Shown piece after piece: positions 27,376-35,496 of a stretch of 64,000 bases of DNA. The stretch is from JBGSUZ01 sp043770095. GTDB lineage: Bacteria; Bacillota; Clostridia; Peptostreptococcales; Acidaminobacteraceae. The first letter of the stretch is position 1; every line of letters begins with the position of its first letter. The notes under the pieces were generated by a model. It was not told the origin of the DNA and searched no databases. It saw only the letters and a list, made by a program, of their open reading frames with translations. Location of the stretch: positions 1 to 64,000 of the forward strand of contig JAYVIR010000087.1 of the NCBI GenBank assembly GCA_043770095.1. The letters run 5' to 3'. Made by a program: the position numbers and the translations under genes.

Positions 27376-27505
27376 TTTCAAGTATAGTTTACAAATATAA
27401 GATACTTTAAAACCACATTCGAAACACATTAAGAACACATTAAATCATGTGTTTGAAGCCAATAAAAATATTATTATATATTTTATGTGTAAACTACGCT
27501 TGAAA
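27376..27505. repeat. Nested inverted and direct repeats upstream of hypB
   Basis: Outer arms TTTCAAGTATAGTTTACA (27376-27393) and TGTAAACTACGCTTGAAA (27488-27505) are inverted repeats matching 16 of 18 bases. Inside are AAACACAT/ATGTGTTT (27422-27429, 27447-27454) and a tandem ACACATTAA (27424-27432, 27435-27443). It could be regulator sites or a small MITE-like element. Confidence 0.6.
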
Positions 27506-27507
27506 GT

Positions 27508-27551
27508 AAAAAAGGTTGCTTAAATGAGCCGAAAATCACTTAAACAACCTT
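27508..27551 (-). terminator. Terminator of the transposase-like/FAD cassette A
   Basis: Minus-strand stem AAGGTTGTTTAA/TTAAGCAACCTT followed by TTTT, 8 bases beyond the FAD oxidoreductase stop. Confidence 0.8.
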
Positions 27552-27558
27552 GAAAATA

Positions 27559-28812
27559 TTAAAAATATTTATGAACTAAATAATTTGAATACTGAATGCA
27601 ATTGTCCATTGTCACCATGCTCATAATCTCACCTGCTAAGAAAACATTATACTTCCCTTGCATTGCTTCCATTTTTTCGTAAAATCCTTTTTGTAAGTCC
27701 TCGGTTTCAACGTAAGGACATTGCCTCCAATTTTTATATTGATATAGCCGCGGACTCTGAATACCCAATTTTATCAAATCGCTTTCAATTGTTTTTAAAG
27801 ACTCAGCCTTGCTATTTGCAGGATTATTATAAGCATAAACCATCACCATAGCTTCCTCTCCAAGCGAATCCCAACGCGTGTTCCATATAAGGATATGCCC
27901 CACCCTGTCAACAGATAAATTTTCTAAGATAAACCCGCATCCCTTTGGAATACTATTTGCGATGAACGCATAGACATTGAAGGCTTGATATTTGATTGAA
28001 AGAAGGAATCTTTTCATCTCATAATCAGCGTCATAGAAATCTGCAAATTGCTCTAATGGCGTAGCAATAATAACACGATCAAACTTAAGCACCTCAAAAT
28101 CCGTATGCACACACACTTGATCGTTGCTTGACAAAGAAATTTTGATAACCTGCTGAGCCATACGAATGTCTTTCATTTCTCGATTTAGGCACTCAATCAG
28201 CATGGATACGCCCTCTTTCCACGTACAGAATTCGGGCAATTCTAAAAACGACATAAGATTATCATATGTAAGGGTTCGAAGAACATAAAGCGCTGGCACA
28301 ACTCCCGTATCACCTAAGCCATAACTGGTGAAATGATGAGCATACACTATTTTTAGCAGGACAAAACCATTCAAATCACACCACTGCGAAAAAGGAAGCA
28401 TCATTGAAGGTTCTAAATTATAGATATTAATATGGTCTAATGATTTATAGGTCGCCAAAACGTCAGGTAATCGCTCAACTTCTTCAATAAAATCGTCTAA
28501 AAATTCTTTAGGAATTTGCATAATTTTATTGCCACAGGTGTCATAATTGACACGCGATAATTTAGGCCCATCTATCTTAACATTGTATTTTTTCATCATT
28601 TTTTTTAAATGATTTTGAGATGGCAGTCCAAAAAGAGCACCAAATTCATAGGATTTGCCTTTATAGCAAATCGTATGTAATTTACCTCCTACATGCTCTT
28701 CTTTCTCAAAAACAGTAATATTTTTATAGCCTTTTTCGTATAACCCTTCTGCAATAACAAGCCCTGATAATCCACCGCCAATAATTGCCACCCTATCGTC
28801 CATTTTATTCAT
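27559..28812 (-). CDS. FAD-dependent amine-oxidase-like protein (cassette A)
   Basis: A 417-residue flavoprotein. The FAD dinucleotide fold is at the N-terminus (VAIIGGGLSG at 8-17, VFEKEEHVGGKLHT next), followed by a middle domain with HHFTSYGLGDTG and the second FAD contact FDRVIIATPLEQF. It resembles the flavin amine oxidase/protoporphyrinogen oxidase superfamily, but the substrate is unknown. No signal peptide. It overlaps the end of the transposase-like gene by 8 bases, and its GAGGT site lies in that gene, so the two are translationally coupled. A homologue with the same partner is at 52441-53640 (shared SSYG.GD and C-terminal FYE...Y). Confidence 0.78.
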   Translation of the reverse strand: MNKMDDRVAIIGGGLSGLVIAEGLYEKGYKNITVFEKEEHVGGKLHTICYKGKSYEFGALFGLPSQNHLKKMMKKYNVKIDGPKLSRVNYDTCGNKIMQIPKEFLDDFIEEVERLPDVLATYKSLDHINIYNLEPSMMLPFSQWCDLNGFVLLKIVYAHHFTSYGLGDTGVVPALYVLRTLTYDNLMSFLELPEFCTWKEGVSMLIECLNREMKDIRMAQQVIKISLSSNDQVCVHTDFEVLKFDRVIIATPLEQFADFYDADYEMKRFLLSIKYQAFNVYAFIANSIPKGCGFILENLSVDRVGHILIWNTRWDSLGEEAMVMVYAYNNPANSKAESLKTIESDLIKLGIQSPRLYQYKNWRQCPYVETEDLQKGFYEKMEAMQGKYNVFLAGEIMSMVTMDNCIQYSNYLVHKYF

Positions 28813-29869
28813 TTTGATTACCTCTTTTAGTAGAAGGCTTAATCAAAGCCAAAATCCATAGTGGCAGAGTGTCTATTTCTACATTATTTTGAATGGCTCT
28901 TTCAAAGATTACCTTAGCGGGTGTTTTTCCAGCATTACACCCGCTAGAAATTTCTATCGAAAAATTATAATTTCTTAAATATTTATGGAGTTCGCGTTCA
29001 ACTTTATAAAAGGAATCTAAATGCTTGGCTTGTCCAATTTTGTTATAGAATTCTCTCACTAAGAATTCATTAAAGTCATTCATGGCATCCAGAACAGAAT
29101 TTTTCTCAGGCTCAACAAATCTATGGTTCATAAAGAAATTTCCAACAATTTCTTTATGCTGATCTCCCTTTATAAAATAAGGCAAAAATTCTTTTGATTT
29201 TTCAGTGACTAAAAGATCAATATTTAAATTTAAAGTCTTCATTAAATAGACGAGCTTAAGTTCAAAATAGTCCCAAACATTAATATCTTGCTTTTTATTA
29301 TATATTTTTACTAGCGCCCATTTTGAATAAGTATCATACAAACTGTATTGATATATTTTTCCAATCCCTTCAAACGTACCCATAAAATCGATACGCTGAA
29401 TCACCAAAGCCCCAACATTAGATTCCTCTGTGATTTCAAAACCTAAAGTTACTTTTTTCTTTTGTTTTGCATTGAACTGATGTGTTTTATTCTTAGCATA
29501 TTGGATTCGTTCTGCTTTTGTTGACAGATTGTGCCGTCTTAAAACATTATATATGCCAGACTCCCCAACATCGCATCCCTCTGTTCTGAGCTCATAGTAA
29601 ATTCTTTTAGGTCCATCTGTGGGAAAGCGTTCAATATACGATAAAATATCACATTCAATTGCTTTATTTACTTTATTTGGCATTTTAGGTTTTGAAGGTT
29701 CTTTCACTTTTAGTCCGATGATGCCATACTTTTGATAAGCTCTGTTCCAATTGTAAAATGTTGTTCTTGAAATGCCAAATAGCTCACAGGTTCGAGAAAC
29801 GTTGTTTTCTTTGAAAGCATGTTTTAAAATCATATGCCTATTGTGTGCGTTAAAAACTTCCACTTTCAT
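28805..29869 (-). CDS. Transposase-like HTH/rve protein with altered DDE triad (cassette A)
   Basis: A 354-residue protein built like IS481/IS3 transposases. HTH at about 23-52 (ISRTTFYNWNRAYQKYGIIGL), second HTH at about 86-125 (GPKRIYYELRTEG, ESGIYNVLRRHNLSTKAERI), then an rve-like core. Aligning by eye, the catalytic Asp is D161 (RIDFMGTF); the second Asp of the usual SDNGxEF is E223 in VTEKSKEF; the third Glu falls at D261. So the triad reads D-E-D and the NG is lost. No terminal inverted repeats or target duplications flank it. It is coupled to the FAD oxidoreductase gene. I infer a domesticated DNA-binding protein. Confidence 0.75.
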   Translation of the reverse strand: MKVEVFNAHNRHMILKHAFKENNVSRTCELFGISRTTFYNWNRAYQKYGIIGLKVKEPSKPKMPNKVNKAIECDILSYIERFPTDGPKRIYYELRTEGCDVGESGIYNVLRRHNLSTKAERIQYAKNKTHQFNAKQKKKVTLGFEITEESNVGALVIQRIDFMGTFEGIGKIYQYSLYDTYSKWALVKIYNKKQDINVWDYFELKLVYLMKTLNLNIDLLVTEKSKEFLPYFIKGDQHKEIVGNFFMNHRFVEPEKNSVLDAMNDFNEFLVREFYNKIGQAKHLDSFYKVERELHKYLRNYNFSIEISSGCNAGKTPAKVIFERAIQNNVEIDTLPLWILALIKPSTKRGNQNE

Positions 29870-29897
29870 AACAGCGCCCCCTTTTTGTGGCCATCCA

Positions 29898-29933
29898 TTT
29901 TGGTCATCATCCGATTAACGAGAATGACCAAAA
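29898..29933. repeat. 10-bp inverted repeat upstream of cassette A
   Basis: TTTTGGTCAT (29898-29907) and ATGACCAAAA (29924-29933) are perfect arms with a 16-base spacer. They overlap the dus stop and lie 29 bases before the transposase-like gene. There is no T-run, so it could be an operator for that HTH protein. Confidence 0.5.
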
Positions 29934-30877
29934 CTGTCCAAAATTTCTTGCTCATTAAACAAGCTTGTAATAATTATATCGTAATCGATCAACTTCTCTG
30001 CCTTTTTTATTTTTTTAGCATACTTATCAGAATTTGAGAAAGCTTGAATCAGGTAAAACCAAATTTCTTTCATTTTGAACAGCACATTCCGTTCTCCAAA
30101 CAACACACTTTGATAGTCCTGATAAATTTGATCATGAAAGGCTCTCAGTGTTTTTTTGTCCATTTTCATCCCATCTTCAAGGAGATCGACAAGCCCAGCG
30201 TTTGCTAAAAGACCACGTCCAAGCATGATTGTCTCCACATTCGGAAACGCTGAAGTGAAAATTTGATAATCCTCTAGTGTAAAAATATCGCCATTGTAAC
30301 AGATTGGATTTTTGCTAAGAGCCATGGCGTCCTTAAAGACTCCTAAATTAGGCTTATTTTTATACATGTCTTTTTGGATTCTTGGGTGAATGATGAGTTC
30401 TTTCAGCGGATATTTATTGAATATCTCTATCAGTTCGTAAAATGCCTCAGGGTGATCCCTTCCCAATCTTGTTTTGATTGAAATTTCCGTCACTCGCTTC
30501 GTAAAAATTTCTTCTAAAAAACGATCCAGTTCTTCTGGGAATGCCAGAAAACCAGAGCCCTTTTTCTTGGAAACGACCGTTCCCGAAGGACAGCCTAAAT
30601 TTAAATTGATTTCAGTGTAGCCAAACTGCTCAAGCTTCTTTGACGTGTGCGTAAAATCGTTTGAGTTGTTTGTGAGAATCTGGGGAATCAATGTAAGTCC
30701 CTTGTTGTTTTCTGGAAGAATATCATTTAAAACCTTGGTTTTAAAAACGTCAGTCTGATCCGCCGCAATGAAGGGCGTAAAGTATTTATGGATATGATTA
30801 TGATTGAAATGAGCATTGTGAGCACGTCTATAAATATGTCCGACAATACCTTCCATGGGTGCGTAGTAAAATTTCAT
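29915..30877 (-). CDS. tRNA-dihydrouridine synthase
   Basis: A 320-residue FMN enzyme of the Dus family that reduces uridines in the tRNA D-arm. It starts MKFYYAPMEGIVGHIYRRAH (FMN-binding), with the active Cys in NLNLGCPSGTVV, SIKTRLGR, the LIIHPR motif and GRGLLANAGL. I choose the ATG at 30877, because AGGGG lies just upstream and family members begin there; the frame runs 18 codons further 5' without a site. Confidence 0.9.
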   Translation of the reverse strand: MKFYYAPMEGIVGHIYRRAHNAHFNHNHIHKYFTPFIAADQTDVFKTKVLNDILPENNKGLTLIPQILTNNSNDFTHTSKKLEQFGYTEINLNLGCPSGTVVSKKKGSGFLAFPEELDRFLEEIFTKRVTEISIKTRLGRDHPEAFYELIEIFNKYPLKELIIHPRIQKDMYKNKPNLGVFKDAMALSKNPICYNGDIFTLEDYQIFTSAFPNVETIMLGRGLLANAGLVDLLEDGMKMDKKTLRAFHDQIYQDYQSVLFGERNVLFKMKEIWFYLIQAFSNSDKYAKKIKKAEKLIDYDIIITSLFNEQEILDSFGHSR

Positions 30878-31066
30878 TTTTATAACCCCTATTTGAATCG
30901 TTGCATATGGTTTTATGGCTATATAAGTCAAATTAATGATTTAACTTATATGTCTTCAAATTGTCTTTGTTAAGCATACCTTATTCATATGCTTTTATAA
31001 ACATGTAAATAAGTTGAATTAATATTTTACCTTGTTCTTAAAAGCTTTCAAGTGGCTTTCAGAACT

Positions 31067-31294
31067 TTACTTCAGGGCTTCGAATATGACTTTAATATCT
31101 GCCGGTAATTCTTGTTTGAGAAAAATATCATACATCGCAATATTATATTTTTCAAATAGTGTTTCTAAACAGCCAATATGAGTCCTTTCCACTTTTATGA
31201 TATTGCTAAATGGTCTGTTCACATTAAAAGCCTTTATGATAGACGAATATTCATCTTGTACCGAATATTCATCTTGAATGGCATAAAGCAACAT
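31067..31294 (-). CDS. DUF2202-like ferritin-fold protein, truncated
   Basis: This 75-residue frame contains AIQDEYSVQDEYSSIIKAFN, NRPFSNIIKVERTHIGC and LETLFEKYNI. That is the diiron-like helical core of DUF2202 proteins, which are normally about 150 residues. A TAA immediately precedes the first ATG and there is no Shine-Dalgarno, so it is probably a fragment of a larger lost gene. Function of the family is not established. Confidence 0.5.
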   Translation of the reverse strand: MLLYAIQDEYSVQDEYSSIIKAFNVNRPFSNIIKVERTHIGCLETLFEKYNIAMYDIFLKQELPADIKVIFEALK

Positions 31295-31323
31295 TTATTC
31301 TAAAGGATACTGACTACCTCTTT

Positions 31324-31401
31324 TTACCGCTGACGCTCCAAATGCTCAAAACAATGCTTAGTACGCCTGACATCTAAAATTCTTATCCATTTTCTTGTCA
31401 T
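31324..31401 (-). CDS. Possible 25-residue basic peptide
   Basis: ATG at 31401 follows AAGGAGATG at good spacing and encodes MTRKWIRILDVRRTKHCFEH and a few more residues before TAA. It may be a true small protein, or the preserved start of the gene whose remnant follows at 31067-31294. Confidence 0.35.
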   Translation of the reverse strand: MTRKWIRILDVRRTKHCFEHLERQR

Positions 31402-31488
31402 ACCAATCATCTCCTTTTCATTAATAGTAAGTATTTAATAAGTTCATTCTACCAACAAGTTATGGATTACTTATGAATATAAACTACC

Positions 31489-31517
31489 TTGACTTAGTCT
31501 TCTACAAATAGTATTCT
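31489..31517 (+). promoter_or_regulatory. Promoter of the zur-znu operon
   Basis: TTGACT (31489-31494), 17-base spacer, TATTCT (31512-31517). Confidence 0.75.
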
Positions 31518-31542
31518 TAATATGAAAATGACTTTCATATTA
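31518..31542. promoter_or_regulatory. Zur/Fur-type box
   Basis: TAATATGAAA and TTTCATATTA are perfect 10-base arms with a 5-base spacer; the core TGAAAATGACTTTCA is close to a 7-1-7 Fur-family box. It touches the -10 of the zur promoter, so Zur should repress its own operon when zinc is plentiful. Confidence 0.8.
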
Positions 31543-31558
31543 CATTGGAGACATGACT

Positions 31559-31978
31559 ATGACAAGATCAAACGATTATAAAACAAAACAGCGTGAATCT
31601 ATCGTTGCTTATCTTAAAGAAAATAAAGATAATCACGTTTCGGTCAATGATATTATTTCTTTTTTAGACAAAATCAATTCACCAGTTGCCCTTACAACTG
31701 TCTATCGTTATCTTGACAAGCTAATCAAAGACGGTAGTGTTCGTAAATATCTTATAGAGGACACCCGAAGCGCCTTGTATCAATATATTGACAATGGCTC
31801 TCAATGCAATTTTCACTATCATCTAAAATGTCTTGACTGTGGTATTTTGATGCATATCGATTGTAATTATCTACAAGATATAGATACACATTTAAATTCG
31901 CATCATAAATTTAAATTGGATAACTCAAAAACAGTCTTATACGGGCATTGCGAGCATTGTGCTTATGAAAAAAAATAG
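31559..31978 (+). CDS. zur: Zinc uptake regulator (Fur family)
   Basis: A Fur-family repressor of 139 residues. Winged helix: KQRESIVAYLKEN and SPVALTTVYRYLDKLIKDGSV. Metal sites: FHYHLKCLDCGILMHIDC and the C-terminal CEHC, giving the two CxxC structural zinc pairs. I prefer the ATG at 31559, 8 bases after TTGGAG; the ATG at 31553 is only 2 bases away from it. The znuACB genes downstream identify it as Zur rather than Fur or PerR. Confidence 0.9.
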   Translation: MTRSNDYKTKQRESIVAYLKENKDNHVSVNDIISFLDKINSPVALTTVYRYLDKLIKDGSVRKYLIEDTRSALYQYIDNGSQCNFHYHLKCLDCGILMHIDCNYLQDIDTHLNSHHKFKLDNSKTVLYGHCEHCAYEKK

Positions 31979-32327
31979 GTTGGACGTATTACAACTGTTA
32001 AAAGATTCATCCAAAATGTTCAAGAAAATCATCTGCAACAAAAAAATGATGGCATTTATAGTGTGTATTTGTATTGTTTCTGTGATGATTCTCAACGGGC
32101 TCTTTATTAGCTTATATGCCTTTCACAATTGTAAGGGGCAAGATTGTCCTGTTTGCGAACAAATTTATTATGCCGAAACGGCCGTTAATCAGATTTCATT
32201 AGGGCTAATTGCTTCAACATCGATTATGGTGGCACCTATTTTATTGTTTTTTTACAAAATATTTATAGAAACCTATTTATCTTTTTGCAATTCTCTAGTG
32301 CTGCAAAAGGTTAGAATGAATAATTGA
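31965..32327 (+). CDS. Small membrane protein of the zinc operon
   Basis: A 120-residue protein with two membrane helices (about 30-52 and 78-104). Between them lies NCKGQDCPVCEQI, a cysteine cluster that could bind zinc. It overlaps the end of zur, which indicates tight co-expression. An ATG at 31965 (MKKNRLDVLQLL) is the likely start. Similar HxCxGxDCPxC membrane proteins occur near zinc transport genes in other Firmicutes as far as I recall; function unproven. Confidence 0.65.
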   Translation: MKKNRLDVLQLLKDSSKMFKKIICNKKMMAFIVCICIVSVMILNGLFISLYAFHNCKGQDCPVCEQIYYAETAVNQISLGLIASTSIMVAPILLFFYKIFIETYLSFCNSLVLQKVRMNN

Positions 32328-32386
32328 TTTTCCTTTTTTGCAAACAGCGAGTGAAATTTGTTTGAAACGAAGGAGGATTATTTGCT

Positions 32387-33352
32387 ATGAAAAAATGGAT
32401 ATTATTTATGATGTGTACAGTTTTAGCGGTGGCTTTAGTGGGCTGTGCAAAAAAAGAAACTTTAACGCAAGATGCCAATCAAAATGATAAAAAAATAAAA
32501 ATAGTGGTTACTAATTATCCGCTTTATGATTTTGTACGAGCAATCGTTGGTGACTACGCTGATTTGACAATGTTAATCAAGCCAGGAACTGAAAACCATT
32601 CCTATGAACCATCGCCCGAAGATATCATTAAAATACAAAACTCAGATGTATTTATATATATTGGGGGTGAAAATGATCAGTGGGTTGAAACCATCATGAA
32701 GTCAATGCCTACAACCGATAAAAAGGTCATTAAAATGATTGATCACGTCAATACAATCCTCGAAGAAACAGTAGAAGGAATGGCCCCAGAGGAACAAGAA
32801 AACGAATCGGTTGCTGAAGAGGCAGAATCTGATGAACATATTTGGACTTCTCCTAAAAATGCCATTCGAATGATCACAACCATAAACAAAGTGCTCTGCG
32901 AGCTAGATCTCAAAAATGCAGATGATTTTAATACAAACACATTGGCATATACTTCACAGCTCGAATTAGTAGACAAGGACATTAAAGGTATTGTAGACCG
33001 CGCTCAAACAAAGATTTTAGTCTTTGGTGACCGTTTTCCTTTTCGCTATTTTGTAGACGAATTTGGGTTAGAATACAGAGCCGCATTTAATGGCTGTAGC
33101 ACCGAAACAGAAGCAAGCGTTGGAACCCTTGCCTATTTAATTGATTTTGTTAAGAAAAATAAAATTCCTTATGTATACCACATTGAACTTAGCAATGAAA
33201 ACATCGCTAAGTCTATTTGCGAACAAACAGGTGCCAATATGCTACAGCTTCATTCTTGCCATAATGTTACAAAAGACGATTTTGAAGCAGGTGTCACTTA
33301 TCTTTCTCTTATGCAGCAAAATGCTGAAACGTTGAGAAAGGGGTTACAATAG
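32387..33352 (+). CDS. znuA: Zinc ABC transporter substrate-binding lipoprotein
   Basis: A 321-residue cluster A-I solute-binding lipoprotein with lipobox LVGC. Metal ligands look like GTENHSYEPSPEDI, DEHIWTSPKNAI and GDRFPFRYFVDEFGL. The third position is the DRFPFRYF form, in which the usual His of ZnuA is replaced. The His-rich loop is missing; an acidic loop (EEQENESVAEEAESDEH) takes its place. It hands zinc to ZnuBC. Confidence 0.9.
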   Translation: MKKWILFMMCTVLAVALVGCAKKETLTQDANQNDKKIKIVVTNYPLYDFVRAIVGDYADLTMLIKPGTENHSYEPSPEDIIKIQNSDVFIYIGGENDQWVETIMKSMPTTDKKVIKMIDHVNTILEETVEGMAPEEQENESVAEEAESDEHIWTSPKNAIRMITTINKVLCELDLKNADDFNTNTLAYTSQLELVDKDIKGIVDRAQTKILVFGDRFPFRYFVDEFGLEYRAAFNGCSTETEASVGTLAYLIDFVKKNKIPYVYHIELSNENIAKSICEQTGANMLQLHSCHNVTKDDFEAGVTYLSLMQQNAETLRKGLQ

Positions 33353-33353
33353 A

Positions 33354-34061
33354 ATGAAGATTATTTCCTGTAAAAACATATCAATGGATTATGAAGGTCA
33401 GCTCGCCGTACAGAATGTAAGTTTTGATTTAGAACATGGAGATTACTTATGCATTGTAGGCGAAAATGGTTCTGGGAAAAGCACTTTTATAAAAGGTCTA
33501 CTTGGATTGTTACAACCAACAAATGGGGCTTTTACATTTGACGGTATTACACAAACTGATATTGGCTATTTGCCACAACAAACCATTGTACAAAAAGATT
33601 TTCCAGCTAACGTTTTTGAAGTGGTGCTTTCGGGTTGCTTGAATCGTAAAGGATTGAGACCATTTTACTCAAGGAAAGAAAAAGAACAGGCTCATGTAAA
33701 CCTTAAGCTATTAGGTATAGAAGGCTTAAAAGGAAAGTCCTATCGTGCTCTTTCTGGAGGGCAACAACAGCGTGTGCTTTTAGCGCGCGCTTTGTGTGCA
33801 ACGCAGCGATTGATTCTTCTTGATGAACCGGTTACAGGACTTGATCCTATTATGACAGGCGAAATGTATGCACTCATCAACAAATTGAACAAAGATCAAA
33901 ATATTACAGTGATTATGGTTTCTCATGATATTAGAAGTGCTGTTATGTTTGGAAACAAAATACTGCACATGGAAACTTCACCTCTTTTCTTTGGATTAAC
34001 AGCTGATTACCTATCTACGGATCTTTGCAAACGGATGATGGGAGGTGCTACTAATGATTAA
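33354..34061 (+). CDS. znuC: Zinc ABC transporter ATPase
   Basis: A 235-residue ABC ATPase: Walker A GENGSGKST, Q-loop YLPQQ, signature LSGGQQQR, Walker B LILLDEPVTGLD and the switch His in VSHD. It begins 2 bases after znuA, with AAAGGGG upstream, and overlaps znuB. Confidence 0.94.
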   Translation: MKIISCKNISMDYEGQLAVQNVSFDLEHGDYLCIVGENGSGKSTFIKGLLGLLQPTNGAFTFDGITQTDIGYLPQQTIVQKDFPANVFEVVLSGCLNRKGLRPFYSRKEKEQAHVNLKLLGIEGLKGKSYRALSGGQQQRVLLARALCATQRLILLDEPVTGLDPIMTGEMYALINKLNKDQNITVIMVSHDIRSAVMFGNKILHMETSPLFFGLTADYLSTDLCKRMMGGATND

Positions 34062-34881
34062 TATGTTGCAGGATTTATTTTCGTACACCTTCATTATTAG
34101 AGCCTTAATTGTTGGCGTCTTAGTTGCGCTTGTAGCTTCGCTGCTTGGTGTCAGCCTTGTTTTAAAGCGCTACTCAATGATTGGTGACGGCCTTTCCCAT
34201 GTAGGATTCGCCAGCCTTTCTATAGCAATGGCTTTGAATCTGGCACCACTCGAAGTTACCTTGCCAATTGTGACCGTAGCTGCCTTCTTCTTGCTTAAAA
34301 TAAGCGAAAACAGCAAAATCAAAGGCGATGCGGCGATTGCATTGATTTCAAGTAGCGCATTGGCACTCGGCGTCATTGTGATTTCCTTAACGACAGGAAT
34401 GAATACCGATGTATGCAACTATATGTTTGGTAGCATATTGGCTATGAGTAAAAGCGATGTATATCTTAGCGTCGCTTTATCCATTACAGTTCTAGTGTTA
34501 TACGTTTTCTTCTATCATCAAATATTTGCCATTACTTTTGACGAAACGTTTTCAAAAGCAACTGGAACAAAAACAGGTATGTACAATATGCTTATAGCCA
34601 TTTTGACTGCAATTACGATTGTTGTCGGCATGAGGATGATGGGTGCACTGCTCATCTCAAGTTTGATTATTTTTCCTTCACTCACTTCCATGAGAGTATT
34701 TGGCAGCTTTAAAGCCGTCGTGATCAGTTCTGCTATTTTATCTGTGGTCTGTTTTTTTATAGGCATTATAATCTCATTCGCATACTCAATACCTGCAGGT
34801 GCTAGTGTTGTAGCAGTAAACCTTATTGCCTTCATTGTGTTTTCAATCATAGGATACAGCAAAAAAATTGTGAGGTTATAA
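34054..34881 (+). CDS. znuB: Zinc ABC transporter permease
   Basis: A 275-residue permease of the ZnuB/AdcB type with about eight membrane helices (ALIVGVLVALVASLLGVSLV, YSMIGDGLSHVGFASLSI, GMRMMGALLISSLIIFPS). The start at 34054 has GGAGGTG 7 bases upstream inside znuC. It forms the zinc channel. Confidence 0.93.
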   Translation: MINMLQDLFSYTFIIRALIVGVLVALVASLLGVSLVLKRYSMIGDGLSHVGFASLSIAMALNLAPLEVTLPIVTVAAFFLLKISENSKIKGDAAIALISSSALALGVIVISLTTGMNTDVCNYMFGSILAMSKSDVYLSVALSITVLVLYVFFYHQIFAITFDETFSKATGTKTGMYNMLIAILTAITIVVGMRMMGALLISSLIIFPSLTSMRVFGSFKAVVISSAILSVVCFFIGIIISFAYSIPAGASVVAVNLIAFIVFSIIGYSKKIVRL

Positions 34882-34886
34882 ATAAA

Positions 34887-35390
34887 ATGAAAAAAAATTT
34901 ATTTCTACTTTTTATTACACTTTCGTTTACCTTATACGGCTGTGCAAACAACGCACCCGCACCGTCAGCAAAAACGACTGAAAATTCTTCGATTGACACA
35001 ACAAAATTAAACGCTGAGAGTTCAGTATCAGGCGACGTATTTGAAATCAAGGAGAAAATGTTCATTGCGCAGTGTAATGACATTTACCTTAATCCTAGCG
35101 ATTATGAGACTAACACCATTAAGATTGAAGGCGCATACAATATGTACACGGATGAAGAAACGGGTAAAACCTATTATTCAGTAACGCGTAAAGGTCCTGG
35201 TTGTTGCGGAAATGATGGTATAGCTGGATTTGAGTTTTACTACGATGGGGATATGCCTAAAATTAACGATTGGATTGAAGTCATGAGGAAAATTGAAATG
35301 ATCAAAGATGGGGATGAAACGAGTGTTGTGCTGCGCCTAAGCAAATTGACCGTTTTAACCGAACGTGGCGCAGAATTTGTTTCAAACTGA
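34887..35390 (+). CDS. Lipoprotein with CCGNDG motif, zinc-operon associated
   Basis: A 167-residue lipoprotein (lipobox LYGC, C20). The mature part has YETNTIKIEGAYNMYTDEE and TRKGPGCCGNDGIAGFEF, resembling the C-terminal domain of YcgQ/DUF1980 proteins, whose double Cys may bind metal. It follows znuB by 5 bases and ends the operon before a strong terminator. An extracellular zinc-related role is inferred from context. Confidence 0.7.
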   Translation: MKKNLFLLFITLSFTLYGCANNAPAPSAKTTENSSIDTTKLNAESSVSGDVFEIKEKMFIAQCNDIYLNPSDYETNTIKIEGAYNMYTDEETGKTYYSVTRKGPGCCGNDGIAGFEFYYDGDMPKINDWIEVMRKIEMIKDGDETSVVLRLSKLTVLTERGAEFVSN

Positions 35391-35439
35391 TGTCGTTTGC
35401 TTTTTCTTCTAAACGTTTCCAGTGAACCTTTCCTATCAT

Positions 35440-35486
35440 AAAAGAGCGCCTCTTCAATTTTTTTATCGAAGAGGCGCTCTTTTATT
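35440..35486. terminator. Strong bidirectional terminator
   Basis: A 16-base perfect stem AAAAGAGCGCCTCTTC/GAAGAGGCGCTCTTTT with a 12-base loop, between the zinc operon and the convergent GltD-like gene. Confidence 0.95.
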
Positions 35487-35496
35487 AATTCTATTT

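Noticed and set aside
27559..29869. Ordinary insertion sequence
   Set aside because: No terminal inverted repeats or target-site duplication could be found, the catalytic triad is altered and the partner is a metabolic-type flavoprotein.
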